Positions 1-6,880 of a stretch of DNA of 13,984 bases are shown here, in pieces. Every line of letters starts with the position of its first letter. Position 1 is the first letter of the stretch. The stretch is from Paracoccaceae bacterium (lineage in GTDB: Bacteria; Pseudomonadota; Alphaproteobacteria; Rhodobacterales; Rhodobacteraceae): NCBI GenBank assembly GCA_007121115.1, contig SKMI01000089.1, positions 1 to 13,984 on the forward strand. Reading direction: 5' to 3'. The notes below the pieces were generated by a model. That model had not been told where the DNA came from. It ran no database searches and saw nothing but the letters and a program-made list of their open reading frames with translations. The translations under genes were made by a program, and so were the position numbers.

Positions 1-762
1 GCGCAGTTCTTCAAACCCTGGAACGCCGCCTATCAGGACTGGGCCGTCGCGCGCGGGCTCTACGACAGCCCGCAGCCCTACGTCTTCAACCTCTACCTGG
101 AGCCCCTGCGCACGTTCCAGCGCGCCGCCGAAGGCCATGGGCCGCACCAGCCCCCCGACCACCTGCGCGCCCGCCTGATGGAAAGCATGGACCCGCTGCC
201 GGTGTGGTATCCCCCCTTTTCGAACCCCGAGGCGGACAGCTTCCCGCTCCACGCCCTGACCCAGCGCCCCATGGCCCATTACCACTCCTGGGGCAGCCAG
301 AACGCCTGGCTTCGCCAGATCCACGGGCACGCGCCGCTCTATGTCTCGGGCGCCATCTGGCTGGAACACGGTTTCACCGAGGGCGACTGGGCCACCCTCA
401 CCTCACCCCATGGCACCATCACCCTGCCCGTGGTCCGCATGAACGCGCTCAACCCGCACACGGTCTGGACCTGGAATGCCATCGCCAAACGCCGCGGCGC
501 CTGGGCGCTGGACCGGGACGCCCCCGAGGCCACGCAAAGCGCGCTCCTCAACCACCTGATCCACGAACTTCTCCCACCCAAGGGCGACGGGCTGCGCTGG
601 GCCAACTCCGACCCGGTCACCGGACAGGCCGCCTGGTACGACCTGCGCGTGCGGATCGAGAAAGCGCCCGCAGGCCAGCGCCTTGGCCGCCCGGACCACC
701 CCGCACAAGCCTCCCCCGTCCCGCTCCCGCCCCGCAACCTCGCCCATGAGACAAAGCCCTGA
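1..762 (+). CDS. soeA: SoeA-type molybdopterin oxidoreductase, C-terminal part (5' end outside window)
   Basis: This is the last 253 residues of a DMSO-reductase-family molybdoenzyme; the frame is open from base 1 and stops with TGA at 760-762. Residues about 84-165 look like the molydopterin-dinucleotide-binding domain: a TQRPMAHYHSWGSQN stretch, then a hydrophobic strand, a gly-rich turn (EGDWATLTSPHG) and NALNPHTVWTWNA. The Fe-S and catalytic domains lie outside the window, so the active-site ligand cannot be seen. The subunit assignment rests mainly on the downstream four-cluster ferredoxin-like protein and DmsC-like anchor, the SoeABC arrangement. In that family the enzyme oxidises sulfite to sulfate in the cytoplasm and passes electrons to quinone. 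A related polysulfide or DMSO reductase is the alternative. The C-terminal tail (from about residue 220) is proline/arginine-rich and probably unstructured. A 216-base spacer with two repeat copies separates it from soeB. Confidence 0.8.
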   Translation, partial: AQFFKPWNAAYQDWAVARGLYDSPQPYVFNLYLEPLRTFQRAAEGHGPHQPPDHLRARLMESMDPLPVWYPPFSNPEADSFPLHALTQRPMAHYHSWGSQNAWLRQIHGHAPLYVSGAIWLEHGFTEGDWATLTSPHGTITLPVVRMNALNPHTVWTWNAIAKRRGAWALDRDAPEATQSALLNHLIHELLPPKGDGLRWANSDPVTGQAAWYDLRVRIEKAPAGQRLGRPDHPAQASPVPLPPRNLAHETKP

Positions 763-769
763 CATGCCG

Positions 770-791
770 CTTCATCTTGCCCCAAATACCC
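770..791 (+). repeat. 22-nt intergenic repeat, copy A
   Basis: CTTCATCTTGC, then CCC, then AAATACCC. It starts eight bases after the soeA stop and is in direct orientation with copy B, reading in the sense direction of soe transcription. Confidence 0.75.
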
Positions 792-910
792 ATCCAACGC
801 CGCACCCCGGCACGCCGCGCAAACGGCGAGCGCCGTGGCCGCTCACCAACCAGCGCCGCCGCCGACCCAAGGCCACGCCCACCGCCGCAGGGGCGCAAGG
901 CTCCATGCGG

Positions 911-932
911 CTTCATCTTGCCAAAAATACCC
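911..932 (+). repeat. 22-nt intergenic repeat, copy B
   Basis: CTTCATCTTGC, then CAA, then AAATACCC. It is 141 bases downstream of copy A in the same orientation and ends 46 bases before the soeB ATG. Confidence 0.75.
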
Positions 933-964
933 GAATCCCACCCTTTGCCAGGAGCACCGCGCCC

Positions 965-972
965 GAGGGAGG
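965..972 (+). promoter_or_regulatory. Ribosome binding site deciding the soeB start
   Basis: GAGGGAGG lies six bases upstream of ATG 979 and is a strong Shine-Dalgarno match. It favours this start over the in-frame ATGs upstream at 835 and elsewhere. Confidence 0.7.
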
Positions 973-978
973 CACCCC

Positions 979-1725
979 ATGACCTCCCTGCCCGCGCCCC
1001 CCGACCGCAAGCTCGGCCTCGTCATCGATCTGGACACCTGCGTCGGCTGCCATGCCTGCGTGATCGCCTGCAAGGGCTGGAACACCGAAACCTATGGCGC
1101 GCCGCTGTCGGACATGGACGCCTGGGGCGCGGAACCGGAAGGCACCTTCCTGAACCGTGTCCACAGCTTCGAGGTCAGGCGCGATGACGCGCCCCCGATG
1201 GTGGTGCATTTTCCCAAGTCATGCCTGCATTGCGACGATGCCCCCTGCGTCACCGTCTGCCCCACCGGCGCCAGCCACAAACGTGCCGAGGACGGGATCG
1301 TGCTGGTGAACGAGGACGCCTGCATCGGTTGCGGCCTCTGCGCCTGGGCCTGCCCCTATGGCGCGCGCGAGATGGACGCGGCCTCCAAAGTGATGAAGAA
1401 ATGCACCCTCTGCGTGGACCGTATCTACAACGAAAACCTCTCCCCGGAAGACCGCGAACCCGCCTGCGTGCGCACCTGCCCGGCGGGCGCGCGCCATTTC
1501 GGGGACCTCGCCGACCCCGACAGCGCCGTGTCGCAACTGGTGGCGGCGCGCGGCGGCATGGACCTGATGCCCGAACAGGGCACGAAGCCGGTGAACAAAT
1601 ACCTGCCCCCACGCCCCCGCGACACACTCGCCACGCCACCCCTGCGCCAACCGGCGCCCGAGCCTGACCAAGCCCCCGCATCCGGCTTTCTGGGCTGGCT
1701 CGACCGTGCGCTGGACCGGCTCTGA
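979..1725 (+). CDS. soeB: SoeB, four-[4Fe-4S] electron-transfer subunit of sulfite dehydrogenase
   Basis: A 248-residue ferredoxin-like subunit that carries electrons from the molybdenum subunit to the membrane anchor. It has 16 cysteines in four groups, as expected for four 4Fe-4S clusters: C21/C24/C27/C31, C82/C85/C90/C94, C115/C118/C121/C125 and C142/C145/C163/C167. The frame is open further upstream (from 835), but the ATG at 979 is chosen because GAGGGAGG (965-972) sits six bases before it and the first cysteine motif follows at residue 21, as in DmsB/PsrB/SoeB proteins. Upstream codons translate into low-complexity sequence that overlaps a repeat copy. The tail after residue 210 is proline-rich and ends in a short amphipathic stretch (GFLGWLDRALDRL). 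No signal peptide is seen, in keeping with a cytoplasmic location. soeC starts three bases after the stop. Confidence 0.9.
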   Translation: MTSLPAPPDRKLGLVIDLDTCVGCHACVIACKGWNTETYGAPLSDMDAWGAEPEGTFLNRVHSFEVRRDDAPPMVVHFPKSCLHCDDAPCVTVCPTGASHKRAEDGIVLVNEDACIGCGLCAWACPYGAREMDAASKVMKKCTLCVDRIYNENLSPEDREPACVRTCPAGARHFGDLADPDSAVSQLVAARGGMDLMPEQGTKPVNKYLPPRPRDTLATPPLRQPAPEPDQAPASGFLGWLDRALDRL

Positions 1726-1728
1726 ACC

Positions 1729-2628
1729 ATGCACCCGGCACCGTCGCTCATCGTCTTCACCGTATTCTCGGGGCTGGGCTTCGGCCTTCTGGCCTGGCTC
1801 GGACTGGGCGCAGCGCTGGGCGGGCCGGTGCCGCTGGGCTGGGCGGCCTTCGGCTGGTACGGGCTCGGCTACGGGCTGGCGGGCGCGGGCCTCATTGCAT
1901 CGGCCTTTCACCTTGGGCACCCGGAGCGGATGCTTCTGGCCTTCACGCAATGGCGCTCGAGCTGGCTGTCGCGCGAGGCGGTTCTGGCGGTGGCCACCCT
2001 GGCGCTGATGGCGCCCCATGCGTTCGGGTCGGTGTTCCTCTCCGCGCCCTTGCCGGTCTTCGGCGCGCTGGGCGGCGCGCTGGCGCTGGTCACGGTGCTG
2101 GCCACAGCGATGATCTACGCCAGCATCCGCGCCGTGCCGCGCTGGCATCACTGGACCGTCCCGGCGGTGTTCCTGAGCGCGGCGCTGGCGGGCGGCGCGC
2201 TGCTGGCCGGGCAGGCGCTGGCGGGCGCGGCGCTGCTGGCCACCCTTGCCGCGGCGCTGGTAGCGCATTGGCGCATCGGCGACGGGCGGTTCCGCGCCAG
2301 CGGGTCGGACGCGGGCACGGCGACCGGTCTGGGCGGGCTTGGCACCGTGCGGCTGCTGGAGCCGCCGCATTCGGGCCGCAACTACCTGCTGCGCGAGATG
2401 GTGCATGTGGTCGGCCGCCGCCACGCGATGAAACTGCGGGCGATCGCGCTGGGTGCAGGCGTGGCGCTGCCGCTGGCGCTGGTGCTGCTGGCCCCCGCCT
2501 CGCCCATCGCGCTGGGTCTGGCCGCGCTCTGGCACGCCGCCGGGATGCTGGCCGCGCGCTGGCTGTTCTTTGCCGAGGCCGAGCATGTCGTCGGCCTCTA
2601 CTACGGCCGCGAGCCCGCCCGCGCCTGA
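1729..2628 (+). CDS. soeC: SoeC, DmsC/NrfD-like quinone-reducing membrane anchor
   Basis: A 299-residue integral membrane protein that anchors the Soe complex and hands electrons to the quinone pool. About eight hydrophobic segments are visible, at roughly residues 6-30, 38-60, 84-104, 108-131, 143-162, 164-180, 237-257 and 259-282. Two conserved polar stretches typical of DmsC-like anchors are present: HLGHPERMLLAFTQWRSSW (61-79) and a loop around 205-236 with LLEPPHSGRNYLLREM. The length is normal for the family. The ATG is three bases after the soeB stop and no clear Shine-Dalgarno is seen, so translational coupling to soeB is likely. The gene ends the operon and is followed after 25 bases by a long inverted repeat. 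The DmsC-type family is clear; specificity for sulfite is inferred from the operon. Confidence 0.88.
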   Translation: MHPAPSLIVFTVFSGLGFGLLAWLGLGAALGGPVPLGWAAFGWYGLGYGLAGAGLIASAFHLGHPERMLLAFTQWRSSWLSREAVLAVATLALMAPHAFGSVFLSAPLPVFGALGGALALVTVLATAMIYASIRAVPRWHHWTVPAVFLSAALAGGALLAGQALAGAALLATLAAALVAHWRIGDGRFRASGSDAGTATGLGGLGTVRLLEPPHSGRNYLLREMVHVVGRRHAMKLRAIALGAGVALPLALVLLAPASPIALGLAALWHAAGMLAARWLFFAEAEHVVGLYYGREPARA

Positions 2629-2653
2629 GCACCATCGGTATCACCCCCTTCCC

Positions 2654-2709
2654 AAGCGCCCGCGAAGGGTGACGGGGCGGGTGGGTGGGGTCACCCTTCG
2701 CGGGCGCTT
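2654..2709. terminator. Perfect 20-bp hairpin with G-quadruplex loop between convergent genes
   Basis: Arms 2654-2673 (AAGCGCCCGCGAAGGGTGAC) and 2690-2709 are exact reverse complements. The 16-base loop plus the first G of the right arm reads GGGGCGGGTGGGTGGGG (2674-2690): four G-tracts of three or more with single-base linkers, on the strand matching soe mRNA. It lies 25 bases after the soeC stop, and its far arm touches the last stop-codon base of the amidase gene on the other strand. The position suggests a bidirectional terminator or 3'-end stabiliser. No U-tract follows on either strand, so it is not a classic intrinsic terminator. Confidence 0.65.
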
Positions 2710-4148
2710 CAGCCCGCCGCCTGTGCCAGCAGGGGCGGCACGCGGTCGGCTTCGGGGCGTATCGGGTGCCAGGCCTGGGCCAGTTGCAACAGCGCCGCAT
2801 CGCCTCCGTGCGGCCCGATGATCTGCACGCCCATGGGCACCCCTGCCGGCCCGAACCCGGCGGGAAGGCTGACCACCGGCAGGCCGATCAGGCTGGCGGG
2901 CACCACCACCTCCATCCAGCGGTGATAGCTGTCCATCTCTCGCCCTGCGATGCTTTCGGGGTGCACCGCGCGCTTGTCGAAGGGCCAGACCTGCGCCGTG
3001 GGCAGGGCCAGCGCGTCGAAGCGCCGGAACAGCGCCGCCGCTTCGGCATACCAGCGCGACCGGATCGCGCTGGCCTCGCGCAGATCCTCCGCCGTCACCT
3101 CGCGGCCCAACTCGATCTCCCAGATCACTGCCGGTTTCAGCTTCGCGCGCATCGCTTCATCATCGTAGAAGGCGCCAAGCTTGCCCGCCACGGCATAGGC
3201 GCGCAGCACGCACCAGGCCCACCAGAGGCTGCGCGCCTCCATCGGCGGCGCGCAGCCCTCCACCCACACGCCTGCCGATGGCCAGCGCGCCAGCGCCGCC
3301 TCGCAGGTGTCCAGCACTCCGGCTTCCATCGGATAGGCCCCGCCCCAGTCACGCAACCAGCCGATGTGCCGCCCGGCGACCGGCGCGGCCAGCCGGTCGA
3401 CGTAACTCTCGGACGGCAGGCCGAAGGGCATCGCCGGGTGCGGCCCGGCCTGCACCTCCAGCAGGGCGGCCAGATCGCGCGGGCTGCGCGCCATGGGCCC
3501 GTCGGTGGCGATGGGGTGCAGGAAGCTCTCCTCCCCCGGCCCGTCCGGCACCCGGCCCCAGCTTGGCCGCATCCCGTAGACATGGTTCCACCCGGCCGGG
3601 TTGCGCAAGCTGCCCATCATGTCCGAGCCATCCGCCACAGACACCATCCCCAGCGCCAACGCCACCGCCGCCCCGCCCGAAGAGCCACCGGCACTGCGCG
3701 AGGGCTCCCAGGCGTTGCCCGTCGCCCCGAACACCGGGTTGAAGGTGTGGCTGCCCAGCCCGAATTCGGGCGTGTTGGTCTTGCCGATGATGATCGCGCC
3801 CGTCGCGCGCATCCGCGCCACCAGCAGGCTGTCGGCCGCGGCCTTCTGGCCCGCCAGCAGGGGCGAGCCCTTTGTGGTCGGCAGCCCCGCCACGTCCTGC
3901 AGGTCCTTCACCGCGAGCGGAAGGCCGTGCATCCATCCCTTGCCCTCGCCCTTGCGGAGCGCGTTGTCGGCGGCGCGGGCCTCGGCCATCAGCGAGGAGG
4001 CGTCGCGCAACGAGACAATGGCGTTCACCGTCCCGTTCAAGGCTTCGATCCGCGCCAGTGTGGCGGCCATCAACTCCTCGGCGCTCAACTCGCCGCCCGC
4101 CAGCAGCGCCGCCTGATCGAGCGCATCCAGCGCCAGCACCTCTTGCAT
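2709..4148 (-). CDS. Amidase-signature family hydrolase
   Basis: A 479-residue amidase-signature enzyme, a cytoplasmic hydrolase of carboxamide bonds. The Ser-cisSer-Lys triad is visible: Lys81 in LAVKDLQDVAG, cis-Ser156 in SAGGSSGGA and nucleophile Ser180 in DMMGSLRNPAG. The 24-residue spacing between the two serines is the family norm. Also typical are GAIIIGKTNTPEFGLG (117-132) and VWPFDKRAVHPES-like C-terminal substrate-pocket sequence, which gives no specific substrate. The length is normal. The ATG at 4146-4148 is preceded, five bases away, by AGGAAAGGGG (4163-4154 on this strand). It is divergent from the Gfo/Idh/MocA gene and convergent with soeC, so it is probably a single-gene unit. 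It is not obviously GatA: no gatB or gatC adjoins it. The substrate is unknown. Confidence 0.88.
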   Translation of the reverse strand: MQEVLALDALDQAALLAGGELSAEELMAATLARIEALNGTVNAIVSLRDASSLMAEARAADNALRKGEGKGWMHGLPLAVKDLQDVAGLPTTKGSPLLAGQKAAADSLLVARMRATGAIIIGKTNTPEFGLGSHTFNPVFGATGNAWEPSRSAGGSSGGAAVALALGMVSVADGSDMMGSLRNPAGWNHVYGMRPSWGRVPDGPGEESFLHPIATDGPMARSPRDLAALLEVQAGPHPAMPFGLPSESYVDRLAAPVAGRHIGWLRDWGGAYPMEAGVLDTCEAALARWPSAGVWVEGCAPPMEARSLWWAWCVLRAYAVAGKLGAFYDDEAMRAKLKPAVIWEIELGREVTAEDLREASAIRSRWYAEAAALFRRFDALALPTAQVWPFDKRAVHPESIAGREMDSYHRWMEVVVPASLIGLPVVSLPAGFGPAGVPMGVQIIGPHGGDAALLQLAQAWHPIRPEADRVPPLLAQAAG

Positions 4149-4177
4149 TTTCGCCCCTTTCCTGCTGCACCCCTGAT

Positions 4178-4206
4178 ACTATGCGCCTGCGTGGGCAGCG
4201 CGGCAA
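4178..4206 (-). promoter_or_regulatory. Possible sigma-70-type promoter for the amidase gene
   Basis: On the minus strand a -35-like TTGCCG (4206-4201) is followed by a 17-base spacer and a -10-like CATAGT (4183-4178), each four of six to consensus, about 30 bases before the amidase ATG. This is a weak match in GC-rich DNA. No comparably spaced pair was found for the divergent gene in this 87-base gap. Confidence 0.3.
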
Positions 4207-4221
4207 GCATCGCACGGCTAC

Positions 4222-4228
4222 AGGAGGA
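4222..4228 (+). promoter_or_regulatory. Ribosome binding site deciding the Gfo/Idh/MocA start
   Basis: AGGAGGA lies seven bases before ATG 4236. It rules out the much longer in-frame extension that starts inside the amidase gene on the opposite strand. Confidence 0.65.
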
Positions 4229-4235
4229 GACCGCC

Positions 4236-5213
4236 ATGCAAGACTCCCTTCGCTGGGGCATCCTGGGCGCAGCCAAGATCGCGCGCACCGATGTGGGCCC
4301 GGCCATCCATGCCGCGCGCGGGGCCACGCTGGCAGCACTTGCCACCACCCGGCCCGAAGCCGCCGCCCCCTTTGCCGCGCTTGCCCCCGGGCTGCGGGTG
4401 CATGACAGCTACGGCGCCCTGCTGGCCGATCCGCAGGTCGATGCCGTCTACATTCCGCTGCCCAACCACCTGCATGTGGACTGGACTCTGCGCGCCATCG
4501 ACGCGGGAAAGCACGTGCTGTGCGAAAAGCCCATCGCGCTGGAGGCCGCGCAGATCGACCGGCTGATCGCGGCGCGCGATGCCAGCGGCCTGACCGTGGC
4601 CGAGGCATTCATGGTCACCCATCACCCGCAATGGGCACTGGTGCGCGACCTGTTGGCAGAGGGCGCCATCGGCACCTTGCGCCATGTCGAAGGGTGCTTC
4701 ACCTACAACAACACCGACCCCGCCAACATCCGCAACAGCGCCGAGATGGGCGGCGGCGGACTGCGCGATATCGGCGTCTACCCCTGTGTGACCACACGCT
4801 TTGCCACCGGCGCCGAACCCGGGCGCCTGCGCGCCGACGTGCGGTTCGAGGGCGGCGTGGACACATTCGCCCGCGTCTGGGCGGATTTTCCGGGATTCAC
4901 CATGTCGTTCTACTGCGGGATGCGTCAGGTGCGGCACCAGCACATGCTGTTCCACGGCAGCGACGGGGTGATCGACCTGTCCGCGCCTTTCAACGCCCGC
5001 GTCTATGGCGACACCCGCGTGGCCTGGACAGGCGCCGACGGCGTTCGGCACATGCGGCGCTTCAACGACATCGACCAATATGCGATGATGATTGAAACCT
5101 TCGGCGCCGCGGTCCGGGGTGCGGCGGCGTTCAACTGCCCGCTGGAGTTCTCGCGCGGGAACCAGGCGATGATCGACGCGGTCTTCGCCGCCGCGGATGG
5201 CACCGGGCACTGA
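4236..5213 (+). CDS. Gfo/Idh/MocA-family NAD(P)-dependent oxidoreductase
   Basis: A 325-residue dehydrogenase of the Gfo/Idh/MocA family, which oxidises or reduces sugars, polyols and related compounds. The N-terminal Rossmann fold begins RWGILGAAKIA (6-16). The family EKP motif is at 97-99 (KHVLCEKPI), and GGGGLRDIGVYP (172-183) contains the aspartate region of the catalytic site. The pattern is closest to the D-xylose dehydrogenase/dihydrodiol-dehydrogenase branch, but the substrate cannot be fixed. The frame is open far upstream, running antisense through the amidase gene. The ATG at 4236 is preferred because AGGAGGA (4222-4228) precedes it and the Rossmann motif starts at once. It is divergent from the amidase gene and followed 110 bases later by the HisA-like gene on the same strand. 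Confidence 0.87.
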   Translation: MQDSLRWGILGAAKIARTDVGPAIHAARGATLAALATTRPEAAAPFAALAPGLRVHDSYGALLADPQVDAVYIPLPNHLHVDWTLRAIDAGKHVLCEKPIALEAAQIDRLIAARDASGLTVAEAFMVTHHPQWALVRDLLAEGAIGTLRHVEGCFTYNNTDPANIRNSAEMGGGGLRDIGVYPCVTTRFATGAEPGRLRADVRFEGGVDTFARVWADFPGFTMSFYCGMRQVRHQHMLFHGSDGVIDLSAPFNARVYGDTRVAWTGADGVRHMRRFNDIDQYAMMIETFGAAVRGAAAFNCPLEFSRGNQAMIDAVFAAADGTGH

Positions 5214-5323
5214 CAGGTATCGCCACGCGCGTCGTTTCCCGCCGGGGTTGCGTCGCGCGCAAGCGACGACGGCTTTGCGAACCGGGCTATCTGGTCGTCC
5301 GGGGCACAGGAGGGGGAACCGCC
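5214..5323 (+). other. Spacer between oxidoreductase and HisA-like gene
   Basis: A 110-base gap. It holds a small palindrome, CGTCGC (5251-5256) and GCGACG (5263-5268), overlapping TTGCG/CGCAA half-sites, and a strong Shine-Dalgarno, AGGAGGGGG (5308-5316), for the next gene. The palindrome could be an operator or just local GC symmetry. No convincing promoter is seen. Confidence 0.35.
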
Positions 5324-6067
5324 ATGATCGTCATTCCGACCATCGAATTGCAGAACGGGCGCTGCGTGTCGCTGCGGCGCGGGCGGCTGGACGAGGCCGA
5401 GATCTGGCACGTGGACCCGGTGGAACGCGCCGCCAGCTTCGCCGAGGAGGGCGCGGAGTGGCTGCATGTCACCGATTTCGACGCGGTTGCGGGCGATGGG
5501 GACAACCGCGACCTGATCCAGCGCATCATCCGCGAAACGGGGCTGTCGGTGCAGGTCGCGGGCGGCATCCGCACCCGCGAGCGCGCTGCGGAATGGCTGG
5601 AACTCGGCGCGGCAAGGGTGGTGATCGGCACTGCGGCGGTGCTGAACCCGGACGTGGTCCATGAAACCGCCAAGTATCACCCCGGCGCGCTGGTGCTGGC
5701 GGTGGACGTGTTCCAGGGCAAGGTCATGAGCCAGGGCTGGCGCGAGACCAGCGCCTTCGAGCCCGCCGATTTCATCGGCCATTTCGACAGCGCGCCGCTG
5801 GCCAGCGTGATCGTCACCGATATCGACGCCGATCTGGGCGACACAGATGCCACGCTTTCGCTGATCACCTCGCTGGCCGGATGCACCCGCCACCCGCTGA
5901 TCGCCAGCGGCATGGTGCGCGGGCTCGATGACATCAGCCGGTTGAAATACATGGGCAATATCGCAGGCGCCATCGTGGGCCGGGCGCTGTTCCGGCGCCA
6001 GATCAACCTGGCCGAGGCCTTGGCCGTAGCCGCAGCACCCCGGGCCAAGGACCCCGCGTTCATCTGA
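5324..6067 (+). CDS. Divergent HisA-like TIM-barrel protein
   Basis: A 247-residue beta/alpha-barrel clearly related to HisA (ProFAR isomerase of histidine synthesis). It has PTIELQNGRCVSL at the first strand, EWLHVTDFDAVAGDGDN, VQVAGGIRTRE (77-87), RVVIGTAAVLNP (98-109), PLIASGMVRGLDDI (191-204) and AIVGRALF (216-223). It departs from HisA at key points. The catalytic Asp8 position is Glu8, and the usual TDISRDGTLSG-type loop after strand 6 is TDIDADLGDTDATL (165-178). The second acidic residue (Asp128, AVDVFQG) and Thr165 remain. No other his genes are nearby. The start is supported by AGGAGGGGG eight bases upstream. It may be a paralogue with a different substrate or a drifted isomerase; the function is not assignable. 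The stop lies three bases from the convergent liuC stop. Confidence 0.8.
   Translation: MIVIPTIELQNGRCVSLRRGRLDEAEIWHVDPVERAASFAEEGAEWLHVTDFDAVAGDGDNRDLIQRIIRETGLSVQVAGGIRTRERAAEWLELGAARVVIGTAAVLNPDVVHETAKYHPGALVLAVDVFQGKVMSQGWRETSAFEPADFIGHFDSAPLASVIVTDIDADLGDTDATLSLITSLAGCTRHPLIASGMVRGLDDISRLKYMGNIAGAIVGRALFRRQINLAEALAVAAAPRAKDPAFI
6018..6050 (+). other. Small inverted repeat inside the 3' end of the HisA-like gene
   Basis: CCTTGGCC (6018-6025) and GGCCAAGG (6043-6050) pair perfectly around a 17-base loop, just before the stop codon. Because only three bases separate this gene from the convergent liuC, a terminator would have to lie inside coding sequence, and this is the only candidate noticed. 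It may be chance. Confidence 0.25.
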
Positions 6068-6070
6068 GCC

Positions 6071-6856
6071 TCAGCGCGCCCAGCCCGGCTTGCGCTTGTC
6101 GAAGAAGGCGGCGATGCCCTCGGCGGCCTCGTCGCTTTCCCATCGCGCCACCAGTTCGGCGATGGAGTGCTCGACCGCGTCCGGCCCGATCCCCGCGCCC
6201 AGCCGCTGCGCCAGCGCCTTGGCCTGCGCCACCGCGCCGGGCGCGCAGACCAGATAGGGCGCGACCTCGGCCTCGACCGCCGCGTCCAGATCACCCTCGG
6301 GCACCGCGCGGGCCAGCAGGCCCAGCGTCACCGCCGCCTCCGCGTCAAAGATGCGCGCCGACATGAAGACCCGCCGCGCCATCGCCTCGCCCATGCGGGC
6401 CAGCACATAGGGGCCGATGGTGGCGGGAATCAGGCCCAGCCGCGTCTCGGTCAACCCGAATTTTGCCCCCTGCACGCCGATGGCCACGTCGCAGACCGCC
6501 ATCATGCCGACCCCGCCGCCAAAGGCCTGCCCCTGCACCCGCCCGATCAGCGGTTTCGGCAGGCTGTTGAGCGCGCCCAGCATGTCGGCCAGCTTGCGCG
6601 CCTCGGCCGCGCGGGTCGGACCGTCGGCGTCCATCTGCGCGCGCATCCAGCCCAGATCCCCCCCGGCACAGAAACTCGCCCCCGCCCCGGTCAGTACCAC
6701 GACCCGCACGGCGGGGTCCGTGCCCAGGGCCTGCGCCGCCTCGGTCAGTTCGGCGATCATCTGCGCCGAGAGCGCGTTGTGCTTCTCGGGCCGGTCCAGC
6801 GTGAGCCGCGCCACCCCGCGCGGGTCGGTGTCGATGGTGATGGTCTGATATGTCAT
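6071..6856 (-). CDS. liuC: Methylglutaconyl-CoA hydratase-like crotonase (LiuC)
   Basis: A 261-residue enoyl-CoA hydratase/isomerase-superfamily protein, expected to hydrate 3-methylglutaconyl-CoA to HMG-CoA in leucine breakdown. Oxyanion-hole motifs are SFCAGGDLGWM (61-71) and GQAFGGGVGMMAVCD (109-123). A conserved acidic segment, FGLTETRLGLIPATIGPYV (133-151), supplies Glu137. The first glutamate of classical crotonase is replaced by Gly117, as I recall also for Pseudomonas-type LiuC/GnyH hydratases. The C-terminus ESDEAAEGIAAFFDKRKPGW is typical. The frame is open up to 7366, but ATG 6854-6856 fits the family N-terminus and has AAGGGGGAT upstream. It is the last gene of the liu operon, 88 bases after liuE, a gap occupied by a G-quadruplex hairpin. 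Specificity is inferred from the operon. Confidence 0.85.
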   Translation of the reverse strand: MTYQTITIDTDPRGVARLTLDRPEKHNALSAQMIAELTEAAQALGTDPAVRVVVLTGAGASFCAGGDLGWMRAQMDADGPTRAAEARKLADMLGALNSLPKPLIGRVQGQAFGGGVGMMAVCDVAIGVQGAKFGLTETRLGLIPATIGPYVLARMGEAMARRVFMSARIFDAEAAVTLGLLARAVPEGDLDAAVEAEVAPYLVCAPGAVAQAKALAQRLGAGIGPDAVEHSIAELVARWESDEAAEGIAAFFDKRKPGWAR

Positions 6857-6880
6857 GCGCTGATCCCCCTTGTTGTCGAA

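Larger units (their letters stand above)
763..978 (+). other. soeA-soeB spacer with two repeat copies
   Basis: A 216-base gap inside an operon that otherwise has a three-base junction. It contains two direct copies of the 22-nt repeat (770-791 and 911-932), a short palindrome with arms ACGGCG/CGCCGT near 825-840, and the soeB ribosome binding site. Open frames across it give only Pro/Arg/Ala-rich low-complexity peptides, so no gene is called. Confidence 0.6.

Noticed and set aside
683..982. Possible small gene between soeA and soeB
   Set aside because: Translations are Pro/Arg/Thr-rich, no ribosome binding site precedes a start, and the frame runs across the repeat copies.
1219..2586. 455-codon minus-strand frame opposite soeB and soeC
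   Set aside because: It has low-complexity Arg/Gln/His-rich translation and lies antisense to two well-supported genes.
2709..4148. Amidase as GatA of the Glu-tRNA amidotransferase
   Set aside because: The amidase-signature triad alone does not distinguish GatA, but no gatB or gatC adjoins it and it is a solitary gene, so a generic amidase call is safer.
2685..4235. N-terminal extension of the Gfo/Idh/MocA protein running antisense through the amidase gene
   Set aside because: The amidase on the other strand has an intact catalytic triad, and a good ribosome binding site and the Rossmann motif mark ATG 4236 as the start.
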